NCBI RefSeq assembly: GCF_019837165.1
Contig: NZ_JAGYHC010000001.1
Coordinates: 3,348,001-3,412,000 of the forward strand
From: Virgibacillus sp. NKC19-3
GTDB taxonomy: Bacteria; Bacillota; Bacilli; Bacillales; Amphibacillaceae
Length of the DNA stretch: 64,000 nt
Reading direction: 5' to 3'
Positions 8,796-18,025 of the stretch are shown piece by piece; within the stretch, counting starts at the first letter, position 1, and each line of letters begins with the position of its first letter. Below the pieces are notes generated by a model that had not been told where the DNA came from, made no database searches, and worked only from the letters and a program-made list of their open reading frames with translations. A program made the position numbers and the translations under genes.

Positions 8796-9446
8796 TTAAT
8801 TTGTGTTGTCCTCAAATTCCGCATCTGTCTTTTCCTGAATTTCCTCAATACTTGATCCAGGCATGATTTCAATCAGTTTCAGTTTCTTATCAATTACCTC
8901 AAATACCGCCAAATCTGTTATAATCATACTAACACTCCGGGTTGACGTGATTGGGTAGGTGCATTCTTTCAAAATTTTACTGGAGCCGTCCTTTGATGTA
9001 TGGCTCATTGTTACAAACACATTTTTAGCACCAACAAGTAAATCCATTGCGCCTCCAACACCAATAATATTTTTACCGGGGATGGCCCAATTGGCAATAA
9101 CACCTTGTTGATTCACCTGTAGCGCACCTAAAATGGCTACATCCACATGACCGCCACGAATCATTGCAAACGAATCGGAACTATTAAAAAAGGATGCCCC
9201 AACAGCTTCGCCGACTGGCAGTTTTCCTGCATTCACTAGATTAGGATTAATATTTTCTGTCTTCACATCTGTAACTCCAAGTAAACCATTTTCCGTATGA
9301 AGATGAATCTCATTATCATCCAAATATTCCGGTATTAGAGTCGGGATACCAATTCCCAAATTCACAATCAATGGACCTTCCAATTCTTTTGCAACCCGCT
9401 TAGCAATCATATGCTGCATTTCCTTTTTATCTAAGTTAGCTGTCAT
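8796..9446 (-). CDS. 3-oxoacid CoA-transferase, beta subunit
   Basis: A 216-residue B subunit of a family I CoA transferase (ScoB/AtoA type). Glu52 in TENGLLG is the residue expected to carry the CoA thioester, and LGIGIPTLIPEYL is the conserved opening loop. It moves CoA from an acyl donor to a 3-keto acid such as acetoacetate. Its ATG overlaps the stop of the alpha-subunit gene by 4 bp (ATGA), so the two are translationally coupled. The alpha partner is frameshifted, so activity of the complex is doubtful unless the shift is an artefact. Confidence 0.93.
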   Translation of the reverse strand: MTANLDKKEMQHMIAKRVAKELEGPLIVNLGIGIPTLIPEYLDDNEIHLHTENGLLGVTDVKTENINPNLVNAGKLPVGEAVGASFFNSSDSFAMIRGGHVDVAILGALQVNQQGVIANWAIPGKNIIGVGGAMDLLVGAKNVFVTMSHTSKDGSSKILKECTYPITSTRSVSMIITDLAVFEVIDKKLKLIEIMPGSSIEEIQEKTDAEFEDNTN

Positions 9447-10128
9447 TTTGTTACCACACCATCCTTTGTAAGGATTTGCTGCGCATTAATAATCATATCA
9501 ACATATAAATGTGGGGTAATAACGGCTTCTGGATCTAATTCCCCTGGTTCCACAATCTCGTCCGCCTCCACAATAACTGTTTTTGCTGCGGAAGCCATAA
9601 GTGGATTAAAGTTGCGTGCGGTTTTGTAATAAACGACATTACCCAATGTATCTACCTTATGTGCGCGTACCAAAGCCACGTCCCCCGGATCGGTTTTTCA
9701 AACACGTACCGGGTGCCATCAATTTCGCGTTCTTCTTTGCCTTTTGCCAAATCTGTGCCAACAGCTGTTGTTGTATAATAACCACCCAAGCCAGCGCCAC
9801 CTGCACGCAACGACTCAGCCATTGTGCCTTGGGGCTTTAATTCCAGTTCGATTTCGCCTTTTTGGTATTTATTGCCCACATCACGGTTACTTGTAAAATA
9901 AGACCCGATACCCCTTTTAATCTTATTCTGATTTAATAGGATTCCAAGTCCCTTTCCGGGCTCACCAAGGTTATTACTGACAATTGTCAGGTCGGACACA
10001 TCCTTTTTGGTGAGCCCATCTATTAACGTAAGTGGTGCTCCAATCAACCCAAAGCCCCCGACCAGGACAGTATCTCCAGATTTGACACAGGATAATACTT
10101 CTTGGACGTCTTGTTTTACTTTTATCAT
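9443..10128 (-). pseudogene. 3-oxoacid CoA-transferase, alpha subunit, frameshifted
   Basis: Residues up to YVFEKPIRG are in one frame and ALVRAHKVDTLGNVVYY onward in the next; joined they give a full-length ScoA/AtoD-like subunit with the GGFGLIGAP loop. The break falls in a run of five G at about 9685-9689: one more G would read RGDVALVRAHK as in intact relatives. It is therefore a single-base deletion in a homopolymer, either a true mutation or a sequence error. The start is the ATG at 10128, with GGGGGGAG 5 bases upstream; a GTG/ATG at 10155 lacks support. Confidence 0.85.
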
Positions 10129-10164
10129 GAGTTCTCCCCCCGTTACATTTATCATTTTTTTCTG

Positions 10165-10875
10165 TTACAATGCTTCACTGATTTCGAACCATGTCGGTAT
10201 CCCCGCTGTCAAAATGCAAATATAGCCGAGATTAGCTAGTTCTTCTTCTTTAACACCGATTTTGCGTGCCTTTTCAATCCATGGCAAGGCTGCTTCTCCT
10301 CTTAAATCAACAATATAGTTTCCAACCATATTCAGGTACTTTAGCTTATCTGAAACATGGCCGTAATCGAGAATCATTTCCTGAATTTGTCGCTTATCAT
10401 TTGATTTCACAGCTTCAGACACACTTTCTATAAAACTGGTATCCTCATCCTGAAGCCAATCTAGGATGACTTGGAAAATGCTCTCAATTCTTTGTGGCTT
10501 TTGATCTGGAAAATCAACCTTTACACCTTTTAGTTCCAACGCGTACGCAATAGCTTCTATTCCCACGCTTAATGCTTTTATTCCTTTATACCAATAGGCT
10601 GTCAAGAAATATTCCACTAGCTCTGGCAAGCTTAGACCATGTTCTATTGCACCCTTGGTATGGTAAACCATGCTGCGTGGGTACAATCGGGCAGCATTTA
10701 TACTGCCAATTAAAGCATCCTTTTCTTTCCGGGATAAGACCGGGCCATCTTGCATAATCTTCCCGCGTATATCCGTATAATAATCAAGCACTTCTGGGCT
10801 ATAATCGTGCATTTTCTGCACCCATCCCGGCACCTGATCATAGACTTGTTTAAAATAAGCCAAACCATCGCTCAT
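10165..10875 (-). CDS. Carboxymuconolactone decarboxylase/AhpD-like tandem-domain protein
   Basis: A 236-residue protein with two AhpD-like helical repeats. The first (residues 1-110) has SRKEKDALIGSINAARLYPR followed by HTKGAIEHGLSLPEL, the hallmark helix pair of the carboxymuconolactone decarboxylase family; the second ends with a GIPTWFE tail. The CxxC of peroxidatic AhpD proteins is absent, so a decarboxylase or isomerase role is likelier than peroxide reduction. It overlaps the hydrolase stop as TAATG, giving tight coupling. A decayed paralogue lies at 11862-12567 on the other side of that hydrolase. Confidence 0.75.
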   Translation of the reverse strand: MSDGLAYFKQVYDQVPGWVQKMHDYSPEVLDYYTDIRGKIMQDGPVLSRKEKDALIGSINAARLYPRSMVYHTKGAIEHGLSLPELVEYFLTAYWYKGIKALSVGIEAIAYALELKGVKVDFPDQKPQRIESIFQVILDWLQDEDTSFIESVSEAVKSNDKRQIQEMILDYGHVSDKLKYLNMVGNYIVDLRGEAALPWIEKARKIGVKEEELANLGYICILTAGIPTWFEISEAL

Positions 10876-11714
10876 TAGCTCACCCGCCTTTTTAGAAACG
10901 AGTCTATTTCCCTATTAATGTAATCTCGTTTTTCAGAGACCATTGTATAATGATTGCAATCAGAAATAACCGTTTCCAACTGTTTCGTATACTTCCTGGT
11001 TTCATTGTAATCTTTCAAGTAAAACAGCGGTGACATCGATCCAATATTGCCTTCTGCATAGACAAGCAACATTGGGCAGTATATTTGAGAACAGACCTGT
11101 TCAGGATTAAACGTATAAAAGCTTTCAAAATCAGCGTTAATTGCCGCTTGGTTCGATTTGTTTTCCCAGTGGTTTCCTACCTGTTCCACTTCATATTCAA
11201 CGGCATTTTTTAAGGGTTCACTCCAAGTGATTCCTAGATTTAAATAAATGTCTTTGATTTCTCCCACGTACTGTTCTTTTGACACGTATAGCTTGCTCAA
11301 TCTTTCAAGGGACGGTTTAACGATATCCCGTTGACGTTCTGACATCTTCGCAGCACCATCCAGTAAGATAACACCTTTTACAGAATCCATTTTGCTGGCA
11401 AATATGGCCGAAATAAAGGCACCCATCGAATGACCCATAAGAATCGGATTGCCAATAGCTAGAACTTCAACTAAGCCGATAATGTCGTCTGCATGCTTGA
11501 AAATGGATGGATTTGCGTCAAGTGCATCACTATTACCTCGACCGCGCAGATCCACAGCAATGAAACGGTAATCACCTTTGAATTTTTCCGCATAATAATG
11601 CATATTTTTATACGTTCCTGTTAATCCGTGAATCGCAATAATGGGGTCCTTTTTACCTGGATAATCAGTAACTTGAATCATTTTTCCATTGATTATTTTT
11701 TTATAGAATGCCAT
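10875..11714 (-). CDS. Alpha/beta hydrolase
   Basis: A 279-residue alpha/beta-fold hydrolase. The oxyanion motif is HGLTG (29-33), the nucleophile Ser96 in GHSMG, and the catalytic His probably His255 in DCNHYTM; the acid is less certain. The RGRGNSD loop at 57-63 resembles enol-lactone and C-C bond hydrolases such as PcaD and MhpC. Next to AhpD-like proteins and a CoA transferase, an enol-lactone or ester hydrolase step is plausible, but the substrate cannot be read from sequence. Confidence 0.82.
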   Translation of the reverse strand: MAFYKKIINGKMIQVTDYPGKKDPIIAIHGLTGTYKNMHYYAEKFKGDYRFIAVDLRGRGNSDALDANPSIFKHADDIIGLVEVLAIGNPILMGHSMGAFISAIFASKMDSVKGVILLDGAAKMSERQRDIVKPSLERLSKLYVSKEQYVGEIKDIYLNLGITWSEPLKNAVEYEVEQVGNHWENKSNQAAINADFESFYTFNPEQVCSQIYCPMLLVYAEGNIGSMSPLFYLKDYNETRKYTKQLETVISDCNHYTMVSEKRDYINREIDSFLKRRVS

Positions 11715-11861
11715 CCGAAAGACACCTCATTTCTTTAGTTCGTAATAAGTATAAAATTATATCATCCGTACAAATATTGTATTATTGATCATGCAATTCG
11801 TGGAAGCTTAAAACAAAGACTGATTTAAACTGCATCAAAAATAAGAAACTTCCAGAAACGA

Positions 11862-12567
11862 ACTTCCTTCAAACTATGCCGGGATGCTCGCTGTCAATAA
11901 TCCCAAAAGTAATACTTCCGATATTTATTGATCACTTGCCCCTAGCTTCTTTGCTGAATTAACATGAAGTGCAATTCCTTTCTCATACCGTTCTGCCACA
12001 TTAATGCCAACAAGTACCAATTCCTTTAATTTCCTCGGAACGATTCCATCCTTTAAAATCGAAGTCCTTAAATTTCCGTATTGCCTTAAAACATCAGGAG
12101 CATTTCTTTTCATAATATCAACCCAATCGGCCTTCACATCACCGGCTTCTTCTTTAAAATAGGCAATCACTTCTTCCACGTTCTGGAAATCACCCACCTC
12201 ATATGATTGTTCTGAATCTGCCATTTCATTACTGTTGCTATATTTCTTTGCATATTGAATAGCCTTAATACCTTCAAACCATGCCGGGATACCCCTTGAT
12301 AAAATACATGGAGTAAGAATTTCAGCTAACTCAGACATTTGCTCCTAAATTAATGGCTCTTTTTGCATGATTCAATAGGTCTTTTTCATACCGGCGTGCG
12401 GCATTTATACCAACAAGTATTAATTCTTTTTCCTTTTTAGAAATATTTTCCTCTTTCATTACTTCATTCCATAGATTTGTATAATACTCAAGCACCTTCG
12501 GATGGTAATCATTCATTTTTTGCACCCATTCAGGAATTTCCCCGTAGATATCTTTTAAATAGGCCAT
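11862..12567 (-). pseudogene. Second AhpD-like tandem-domain gene, broken
   Basis: The start (MAYLKDIYGEIPEWVQKMND) parallels the intact gene at 10165. The reading frame shifts after RAINLGANV near 12335 and continues as SELAEILTPCILSRGIPAWF. A TAA follows GASDQ at 11925, after which ISEVLLLGLLTASIPA and a TAG in place of the expected Trp are still readable down to 11862. There are thus three lesions in one copy. The fragment at 12338 has AGGAG 3 bases before an ATG, so reinitiation is conceivable, but the downstream stops make it non-functional. Confidence 0.8.
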
Positions 12568-12593
12568 CTATCCATAAGAACTCTCCCTCTATG

Positions 12594-13280
12594 TTAAAAT
12601 TCATCCACAAAGGCAATTGCTCGCACCGGTGACGCGGTAGCATTTTTCATTTTTATTGGCAACGCTTGAAATTGAAATCGCCTTTGTTTCGGCAATTTTT
12701 CAAGGTTTATAAGGTTTTCTACAATGTACATATTTTTTCCAAGCACTTCCATATGAACTTCACGCTTCATATTGTCATTTACATCAATATTGGGCAGATC
12801 AAGCCCAACAGTTTTCACTTTCTTGTTTGTCAGCCATTCTCCGGCACTTTTAGCAAATGATTTAGCTTCATCAAAATTTTCATCTCCCCATGTGCCCTTT
12901 CGTGTGCGGACAAGGACAATATCGTTTTCTCGAACTTGAATTCCTTGTTTCTCTTCCGCACTTTTCATCATCGCATCAGTAACTGCCTCATCCTGGCTTT
13001 TAAAGTCAGATACATCCAAGAATACAGCTTCTCCCATTGTATTATCCAGTGTCATATCACTAGCTGTTTCACCACCTTCAATAAAATGAACAGGTGCATC
13101 AATATGGGTGCCGCTATGGTCAGAGAAGGTGATCAATCGTGATTCGAATCCCTTACATGGCGAAATATAACGATGCCCGGAATTTTCAAATGTCGAATGT
13201 TCCTTTATTTCAAAAGGTGGATGACTCTTAAACGATTGCAGTCCGTCATAAAGTTCCAACGTTAGATCAATGAGTTTCAT
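12594..13280 (-). CDS. Cyclase family protein (kynurenine-formamidase-like)
   Basis: A 228-residue metal-dependent hydrolase of the cyclase family (PF04199). The defining motif HSGTHIDAPVHF spans residues 55-66, with metal ligands at His55, His59 and Asp61. Relatives include KynB, which hydrolyses N-formylkynurenine, and isatin hydrolase. No kynureninase or tryptophan dioxygenase lies nearby, so an amide, ester or ring-opening hydrolysis specific to this operon is more likely. It sits 13 bp downstream of the alcohol dehydrogenase. Confidence 0.85.
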   Translation of the reverse strand: MKLIDLTLELYDGLQSFKSHPPFEIKEHSTFENSGHRYISPCKGFESRLITFSDHSGTHIDAPVHFIEGGETASDMTLDNTMGEAVFLDVSDFKSQDEAVTDAMMKSAEEKQGIQVRENDIVLVRTRKGTWGDENFDEAKSFAKSAGEWLTNKKVKTVGLDLPNIDVNDNMKREVHMEVLGKNMYIVENLINLEKLPKQRRFQFQALPIKMKNATASPVRAIAFVDEF

Positions 13281-13297
13281 ATCATTCCCTCCAATTT

Positions 13298-14350
13298 TTA
13301 TGCATTCATCTTCAACACAATCTTACCGGCAGCTTTATCCATTGCCGCATCAAACGCTTCTTTCGCACGTTCAATACCATAACTTCCTGTCACAAGCCTC
13401 TCAAACGGAAAGGCGTCGTCAGTTGCATATTCGAGTGTTCGTTTGAATGTATCCCAAGTAATACCATAGCTTCCTCGAACTTGTATCTCACCTCTCACAA
13501 TCTGATCCATTTCAAGCGAGAATGTATTGGTGGAAATACCAACTAATACAAGTTGACCACCTTTTTTCAGCACCTTTGCTGCGTTTCCCGGAACCGAATG
13601 ATGGCCGGAACAGTCAAATACCACGTCATAGCCGTTATTCCAGCCCAGTAAATCATTAACGAGATTATCAGATGTCACAAGTGTATGATGTACGCCTATT
13701 TCTTCAGCTTTTTCAAGCCGTTTTTCGTCACCTGGAACACCTGCCATGATAATGTTCTCTGCCCTTAAACCAACTAATAGGCTTGCTACACTTAACCCGA
13801 TTGGTCCAGGTCCAAAAATAATTACTTTTTTACCAGCTATTGTCCCCGCTTTATCAACTGCCGTCAGCCCAACAGCTATTGCTTCTGATACAGCAGCGAC
13901 ATTGTCCGAAACGTCATCTGAAATAGGGACTACGTTCTTTTCCGGAACAGCGATAAATTCTGCCATCCCTCCATTTTGTCTAAATCCATATTGCAACGAT
14001 AATGGTGCTCTTTTGGACACAAAGAAATTATTATTATCACATCGATTTTCTTCCCCACGCTTACAATATTCACATTCACCACAAGGGACATACGGATTTA
14101 TGACAACCCTTTGTCCTTGCAAGGTGTTATGACTTGTTTCGACAACAGTTCCGGTAATCTCATGGCCTAAGGTGAGTGGGTAAGGAATCCAATCATAACC
14201 TGCGTGACCGGCGTACATATGCACGTCACTGCCACAAATACCGACACTGCTCACGTTAACTAAAACTTCCCCATTCTGAACTGATGGTTTCGGTAATTCT
14301 TTTATCGACAACTCGTAAGGTGCTTCATTATATTTCATAACTGCTTTCAT
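13298..14350 (-). CDS. Zinc-dependent alcohol dehydrogenase (MDR family)
   Basis: A 350-residue medium-chain dehydrogenase. The catalytic-zinc ligands are Cys39 (GICGSD) and His63-Glu64 (GHE); the structural-zinc cysteines are 90, 93, 96 and 104 (CGECEYCKRGEENRC); the NAD loop is GPGPIG near residue 172. The start is the ATG at 14350, 11 bases after AAGGAG; the GTG at 14359 is too close to it. The family oxidises secondary alcohols, polyols or threonine. Here it would turn a hydroxyl into a ketone before thiolytic cleavage; the substrate is unassigned. Confidence 0.9.
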   Translation of the reverse strand: MKAVMKYNEAPYELSIKELPKPSVQNGEVLVNVSSVGICGSDVHMYAGHAGYDWIPYPLTLGHEITGTVVETSHNTLQGQRVVINPYVPCGECEYCKRGEENRCDNNNFFVSKRAPLSLQYGFRQNGGMAEFIAVPEKNVVPISDDVSDNVAAVSEAIAVGLTAVDKAGTIAGKKVIIFGPGPIGLSVASLLVGLRAENIIMAGVPGDEKRLEKAEEIGVHHTLVTSDNLVNDLLGWNNGYDVVFDCSGHHSVPGNAAKVLKKGGQLVLVGISTNTFSLEMDQIVRGEIQVRGSYGITWDTFKRTLEYATDDAFPFERLVTGSYGIERAKEAFDAAMDKAAGKIVLKMNA

Positions 14351-14388
14351 TGTACACACACTCCTTCTTTATCTAAATTTGTCTGCCG

Positions 14389-15729
14389 TTATCCTAGAAA
14401 TCCCCAAAGCAGGAAGATTGTACAATGTACAACCCCAAGCCAAAGCATAATAACAACCATATAGCCCATAACCGCTTTTAATGGTAGCTTGGAAATTGCC
14501 AGTACGGGCAGGATCCAGAATGGCTGAACCATATTATTCCATGCGTCCCCTAGCATGACGGCCATTGATGTTTGCTGTATGGAGGCTCCTAAATTCTGAG
14601 CAGCCTCAACCATGATTGGACCTTGAACTGCCCATTGACCGCCACCAGATGGCGCCAGTATGTTGACTACAAACGCTGAAATGAGACTCCAGAATGGTAG
14701 AGTCGCTTCTGTTGAAATACTTACAAACCAACTTGAAAACGCCGTAATTAAACCAGACCCAACTAAAATACCCATAATACCAGCATAAAATGGATATTGT
14801 AGGACGATACCTGCAACTGTCTTAATACCATCAGATACCGCAGACAAATAGTGAGCTGGCGTTCCCATTAATAAGATGCCTAGAAAAAGCATCGTAAAGT
14901 TAACGGTGTTTAGACCTAAAGAACCACCTTGAATAAAATGGGTTATAACATAAATCATGCCTAAGATACCAATGCTTACACCAATTATCCTGCTGTTATT
15001 CATGCGGCTGGCAAATGTTTTTTCTTCTGTACTCGCAGTCTCTGCCATACCTTCAGATTCAACTTCTTTTACAATTTTAGGATCGATCTCGATGATGTCA
15101 TCCTTGTTCTTTGGGTGAAGTCTGGCATTTAAAATCGGCAGTGTAATGAGAATGACCAGTGTTGATATAATCATAGGTAGAGAGAAAATGGTTTCACTCA
15201 TCGGTACAACTCCAATTTGCTCTTCCAGAAAATGACCAGGTGTAGCGATTGTTACTGGAACTGTACCAGATATACCTGATCCATATAGGGCAAATCCACT
15301 ATATCCCGCAGCGATAATCAACGGATAGTGTACACCTCTAACCTTTATTGCGAGTTTTTGTGCAACAATACCACCAATAATCAAGCCAAATCCCCAGTTT
15401 AATAGACTTCCGATGCCACCGAATAATGTGGCTGTGATGATAGCAGTCGTTGGTCTTTTGATACCTGATATTGATTTATCGATGCCTTTATCAACTGTTG
15501 GTGTTTTGGCTAAAACATAACCTGTCAATAAAACCAATGCCATTTGCATCGTAAAATCTAACAAATCCCAAAATCCGTCGCCCCAATATGAAGTTGTTTC
15601 GAGAAATCCAGATCCTTGTATAGTCATAGCCAAAAAGATAGCTACGATTGTTAATCCGATGGCAATTACAAATGGATCAGGCAGGTACTTATTAACCATA
15701 CTTGTAAAAAAGTTTGTCATTTTCTTCAA
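14389..15729 (-). CDS. atoE: Short-chain fatty acid transporter, AtoE family
   Basis: A 446-residue membrane protein with about 11 hydrophobic helices, matching the AtoE short-chain fatty acid permease family: NKYLPDPFVIAIGLTIV at the N-terminus, LLNWGFGLIIGGIVAQKL, and APSGGGQWAVQGPIMVEAA in the C-terminal half. A TTG at 15729 is taken as the start because GGGGGG stands 5-6 bases upstream; the ATG nine bases later is too far away. It is the natural importer of a short-chain or keto acid for the thiolase and CoA-transferase genes downstream. Confidence 0.9.
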   Translation of the reverse strand: MKKMTNFFTSMVNKYLPDPFVIAIGLTIVAIFLAMTIQGSGFLETTSYWGDGFWDLLDFTMQMALVLLTGYVLAKTPTVDKGIDKSISGIKRPTTAIITATLFGGIGSLLNWGFGLIIGGIVAQKLAIKVRGVHYPLIIAAGYSGFALYGSGISGTVPVTIATPGHFLEEQIGVVPMSETIFSLPMIISTLVILITLPILNARLHPKNKDDIIEIDPKIVKEVESEGMAETASTEEKTFASRMNNSRIIGVSIGILGMIYVITHFIQGGSLGLNTVNFTMLFLGILLMGTPAHYLSAVSDGIKTVAGIVLQYPFYAGIMGILVGSGLITAFSSWFVSISTEATLPFWSLISAFVVNILAPSGGGQWAVQGPIMVEAAQNLGASIQQTSMAVMLGDAWNNMVQPFWILPVLAISKLPLKAVMGYMVVIMLWLGVVHCTIFLLWGFLG

Positions 15730-15730
15730 G

Positions 15731-16675
15731 TTAATCCCCCCTTGTTTTGTTTTGTGAGATTAATTGGATGAGCTCCAGTAATTTTTCGTCCTTTTCTTTA
15801 ATAGAGTTTTTATAATCAACTTTATCCCAATCGTAAAACCCTTTCTTTTCCTTAAGGCCTGTTTCACCCTTATCTATCTTTTCTTTTAGCAAGGGAGATG
15901 GAGCAGAAGAATTATTCAAATCTTTATATAAGTAAGATGCAATATCATAATGAACATTCAGTCCATTGATATCGCGTTGTTCAATTGGTCCGGTTAACAC
16001 CATACGAAGACCAATGCTCCATTTCACAACGGTATCAATATCTTCGGCTGACGCGACACCTGATTCAAGAAGTGATATAGCCTCTCTGGAAATCGCATGC
16101 TGAAGCCGATTTCCAATAAAACCCGGAATTTCCTTTTTCAATAGAACTGGCCTTTTCCCCAATTCTTCCAGTCCATCCATTACAAAATTAGTAACTATTT
16201 CTGAAGTCTTCTCACCTTTAACAACTTCTACCAACGGTACGATTGCTGCCGGAGTAAAAAAATGAGTGCCAATTAAACGCTCCGGGTGTTTTAATACTGA
16301 AGCGATTTCAGAAATGGATAAACCCGATGTGTTAGTGGCAAAAATTGTAGTATTATTACATTTCTCCTCTAATTCAGCAAAAATCTTCTGTTTTAATGGC
16401 ATTTTTTCCGGAATAGCTTCAATAACAAGATCAGTAGAAATTTCACCCGTTAATGTTTGAATTGTTTTAAGGTTCGAAATGCAGTCATCTTTCCTTGTTG
16501 AAATAAAATCTTTTTCTTCTAATTCCTCTATCTGTCTTTCAATTGAGGATATGGCATCTTTCATAACGCTTTCATCCTCTTCAACAAACAAAACGTTTAC
16601 ATTTCTTTGCAAAAAATACTGTGTTATGCTCCTCCCCATCGTACCTGCCCCTATTACCGTAACTGTTTCAATCAT
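15731..16675 (-). CDS. 3-hydroxyacyl-CoA dehydrogenase
   Basis: A 314-residue NAD-dependent dehydrogenase. The NAD loop is GAGTMG at residues 9-14. The catalytic region carries NTSGLSISEIAS, the His in GTHFFTPA, and GFIGNRLQHAI. It would oxidise a 3-hydroxyacyl-CoA to the 3-ketoacyl-CoA cleaved by the thiolase at the operon's far end. Its stop abuts the transporter start. It is the first gene of the operon, transcribed away from the IclR regulator. A paralogue lies at 41466. Confidence 0.9.
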   Translation of the reverse strand: MIETVTVIGAGTMGRSITQYFLQRNVNVLFVEEDESVMKDAISSIERQIEELEEKDFISTRKDDCISNLKTIQTLTGEISTDLVIEAIPEKMPLKQKIFAELEEKCNNTTIFATNTSGLSISEIASVLKHPERLIGTHFFTPAAIVPLVEVVKGEKTSEIVTNFVMDGLEELGKRPVLLKKEIPGFIGNRLQHAISREAISLLESGVASAEDIDTVVKWSIGLRMVLTGPIEQRDINGLNVHYDIASYLYKDLNNSSAPSPLLKEKIDKGETGLKEKKGFYDWDKVDYKNSIKEKDEKLLELIQLISQNKTRGD

Positions 16676-16749
16676 TCTCTAACTCCCCCGCTCAATAAGA
16701 ATGCACATACAAGCATATTTAAATAACGCTTGCATAATTTTGTAATTTG

Positions 16750-16768
16750 TTGTACTATATACGTACAA
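16750..16768. promoter_or_regulatory. Inverted repeat, likely IclR operator
   Basis: TTGTAC-N7-GTACAA in the divergent promoter region between the dehydrogenase operon and the IclR gene, the usual place for an IclR-family operator. Confidence 0.55.
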
Positions 16769-16772
16769 AAAG

Positions 16773-16794
16773 TTATATTATGTACAAATTATAA
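16773..16794. promoter_or_regulatory. Second palindromic box before the IclR gene
   Basis: A near-palindrome of 22 bp with TTATA and TATAA ends and a TGTACA core, 17 bases before the IclR start. Its shared TGTAC element with the box at 16750 suggests binding of the same regulator and autoregulation. Confidence 0.45.
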
Positions 16795-16811
16795 CATAGG
16801 AGGTAATAAAA

Positions 16812-17621
16812 ATGTCAATAGTAGAAAGATCAAATAATTTGAAGGAATCCCAAGATCATATTCAGTCATTGGAAAAGGGGTTGAAGGTCATTCAAATTTT
16901 TTCGGAGCAGATTCCAACACTTACAACCAGTGAGGCTTCCAAAAGAACCGGTTATAGCAGGCCAACTACACGTCGCATTCTCCTCACCCTAGAGCGTCTC
17001 GGATTTGCAGAATCCAAAAATGGTGTATTTTCATTAACAGCTCATGCTCTAACATTAGGTTATGCATATCTTTCTTCACAGAATATGTGGAATATTGCCC
17101 AACCATTTATGCAGGAATTTGTTAAACAAACAGGTGAATCCAGTTCAATTGCTGTACTCGATGGAACAGATATAATATATGTAGCCCGAGTTCCAACTAA
17201 ACGCATTATGACGATAACGTTAAATGTCGGCTCACGTTTACCTGCATATGCTACGTCTATGGGACATATTCTCCTCGCTCATTTGTCACAAGAAGAATTC
17301 AATAAATATATAGAGAAGGTAAAATTAGATAAACTAACGGATAATACATTAACAACAAAAGAAGAATTAATAGCTGAATTGAAACAGGTACGTAAAAGAG
17401 GATGGGCAGGTGTCGAGCAACAACTGGAAGAAGGGCTTCGATCTATAGCAGTTCCCATTCGAAATGCGGAAGGTACAGTATTTGCAGCCCTCAACTGTTC
17501 CGCACATGCAGGGCGGATAAGTAATGAAAAACTAAAAGATGAGTACCTTCCATTGTTATTTAAAGCTGCAGACAAAATCAGCAAAGGGATTGCAACTTCT
17601 CTAACTATTGAGCAACCATAG
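16812..17621 (+). CDS. IclR-family regulator, PcaR/PobR-like
   Basis: A 269-residue IclR regulator. A winged helix at about residues 22-80 (LTTSEASKRTGYSRPTTRRI) is followed by the IclR effector domain (AVLDGTDIIYVARVP, LPAYATSMGHILLA, RGWAGVEQQLEEGLRSIAVP). SLEKGLKVIQIF and the helix that follows resemble PcaR/PcaU/PobR regulators of beta-ketoadipate pathways. It is divergent from the catabolic operon with two inverted repeats between, so it very probably controls that operon. AGGAGG precedes the ATG. If the subfamily resemblance is right, the inducer is likely a pathway acid. Confidence 0.9.
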   Translation: MSIVERSNNLKESQDHIQSLEKGLKVIQIFSEQIPTLTTSEASKRTGYSRPTTRRILLTLERLGFAESKNGVFSLTAHALTLGYAYLSSQNMWNIAQPFMQEFVKQTGESSSIAVLDGTDIIYVARVPTKRIMTITLNVGSRLPAYATSMGHILLAHLSQEEFNKYIEKVKLDKLTDNTLTTKEELIAELKQVRKRGWAGVEQQLEEGLRSIAVPIRNAEGTVFAALNCSAHAGRISNEKLKDEYLPLLFKAADKISKGIATSLTIEQP

Positions 17622-17836
17622 AACGAATGAATATCTGTTGTTTTAGGTATTGTTGCTGTTATTTATTAGGAAATAACTAATCTTGTTCCTTGATACGGTG
17701 TGAATGAAAGGTCACACGATATTTTTTCCTTTTACTTTTTCGTTTAAGCGTTTTGTAAGCGACAAATAAAATACACATAGGAATCAAACGCCTTCCGTGC
17801 GATAACCTTCATAGAAATGAATTGGGGGGTTATGCG

Positions 17837-18025
17837 ATGACTTTAAAAGACAAAAGAATAGAATGGAAAGCAAGATACGACGCTTGGGAAGAAAGCGAAC
17901 AAAATGTAGCTGAATGGTGTCGCGACCAGGAAATCCAAGCCCATCAAATATATTACTGGGTGCAGCGATTCGAAGGAAAAGAGAACTCTTTATCAAATAT
18001 TGTCGTAAACAATAGGAAAATTTAG
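17837..18025 (+). pseudogene. IS66 TnpA-like fragment
   Basis: MTLKDKRIEWKARYDAWEES, then NVAEWCRDQEIQAHQIYYWV, is the N-terminal helix-turn-helix of the IS66 accessory protein TnpA. It has a good GGGGGG ribosome site. The frame ends after 62 residues, where the interior of the element has been deleted. Confidence 0.75.

Noticed and set aside
16723-16736. Possible cre box (TGCAAGCGTTATTT on the minus strand) before the catabolic operon
   Set aside because: Only 11 of 14 consensus positions and no second box; not distinguishable from chance.
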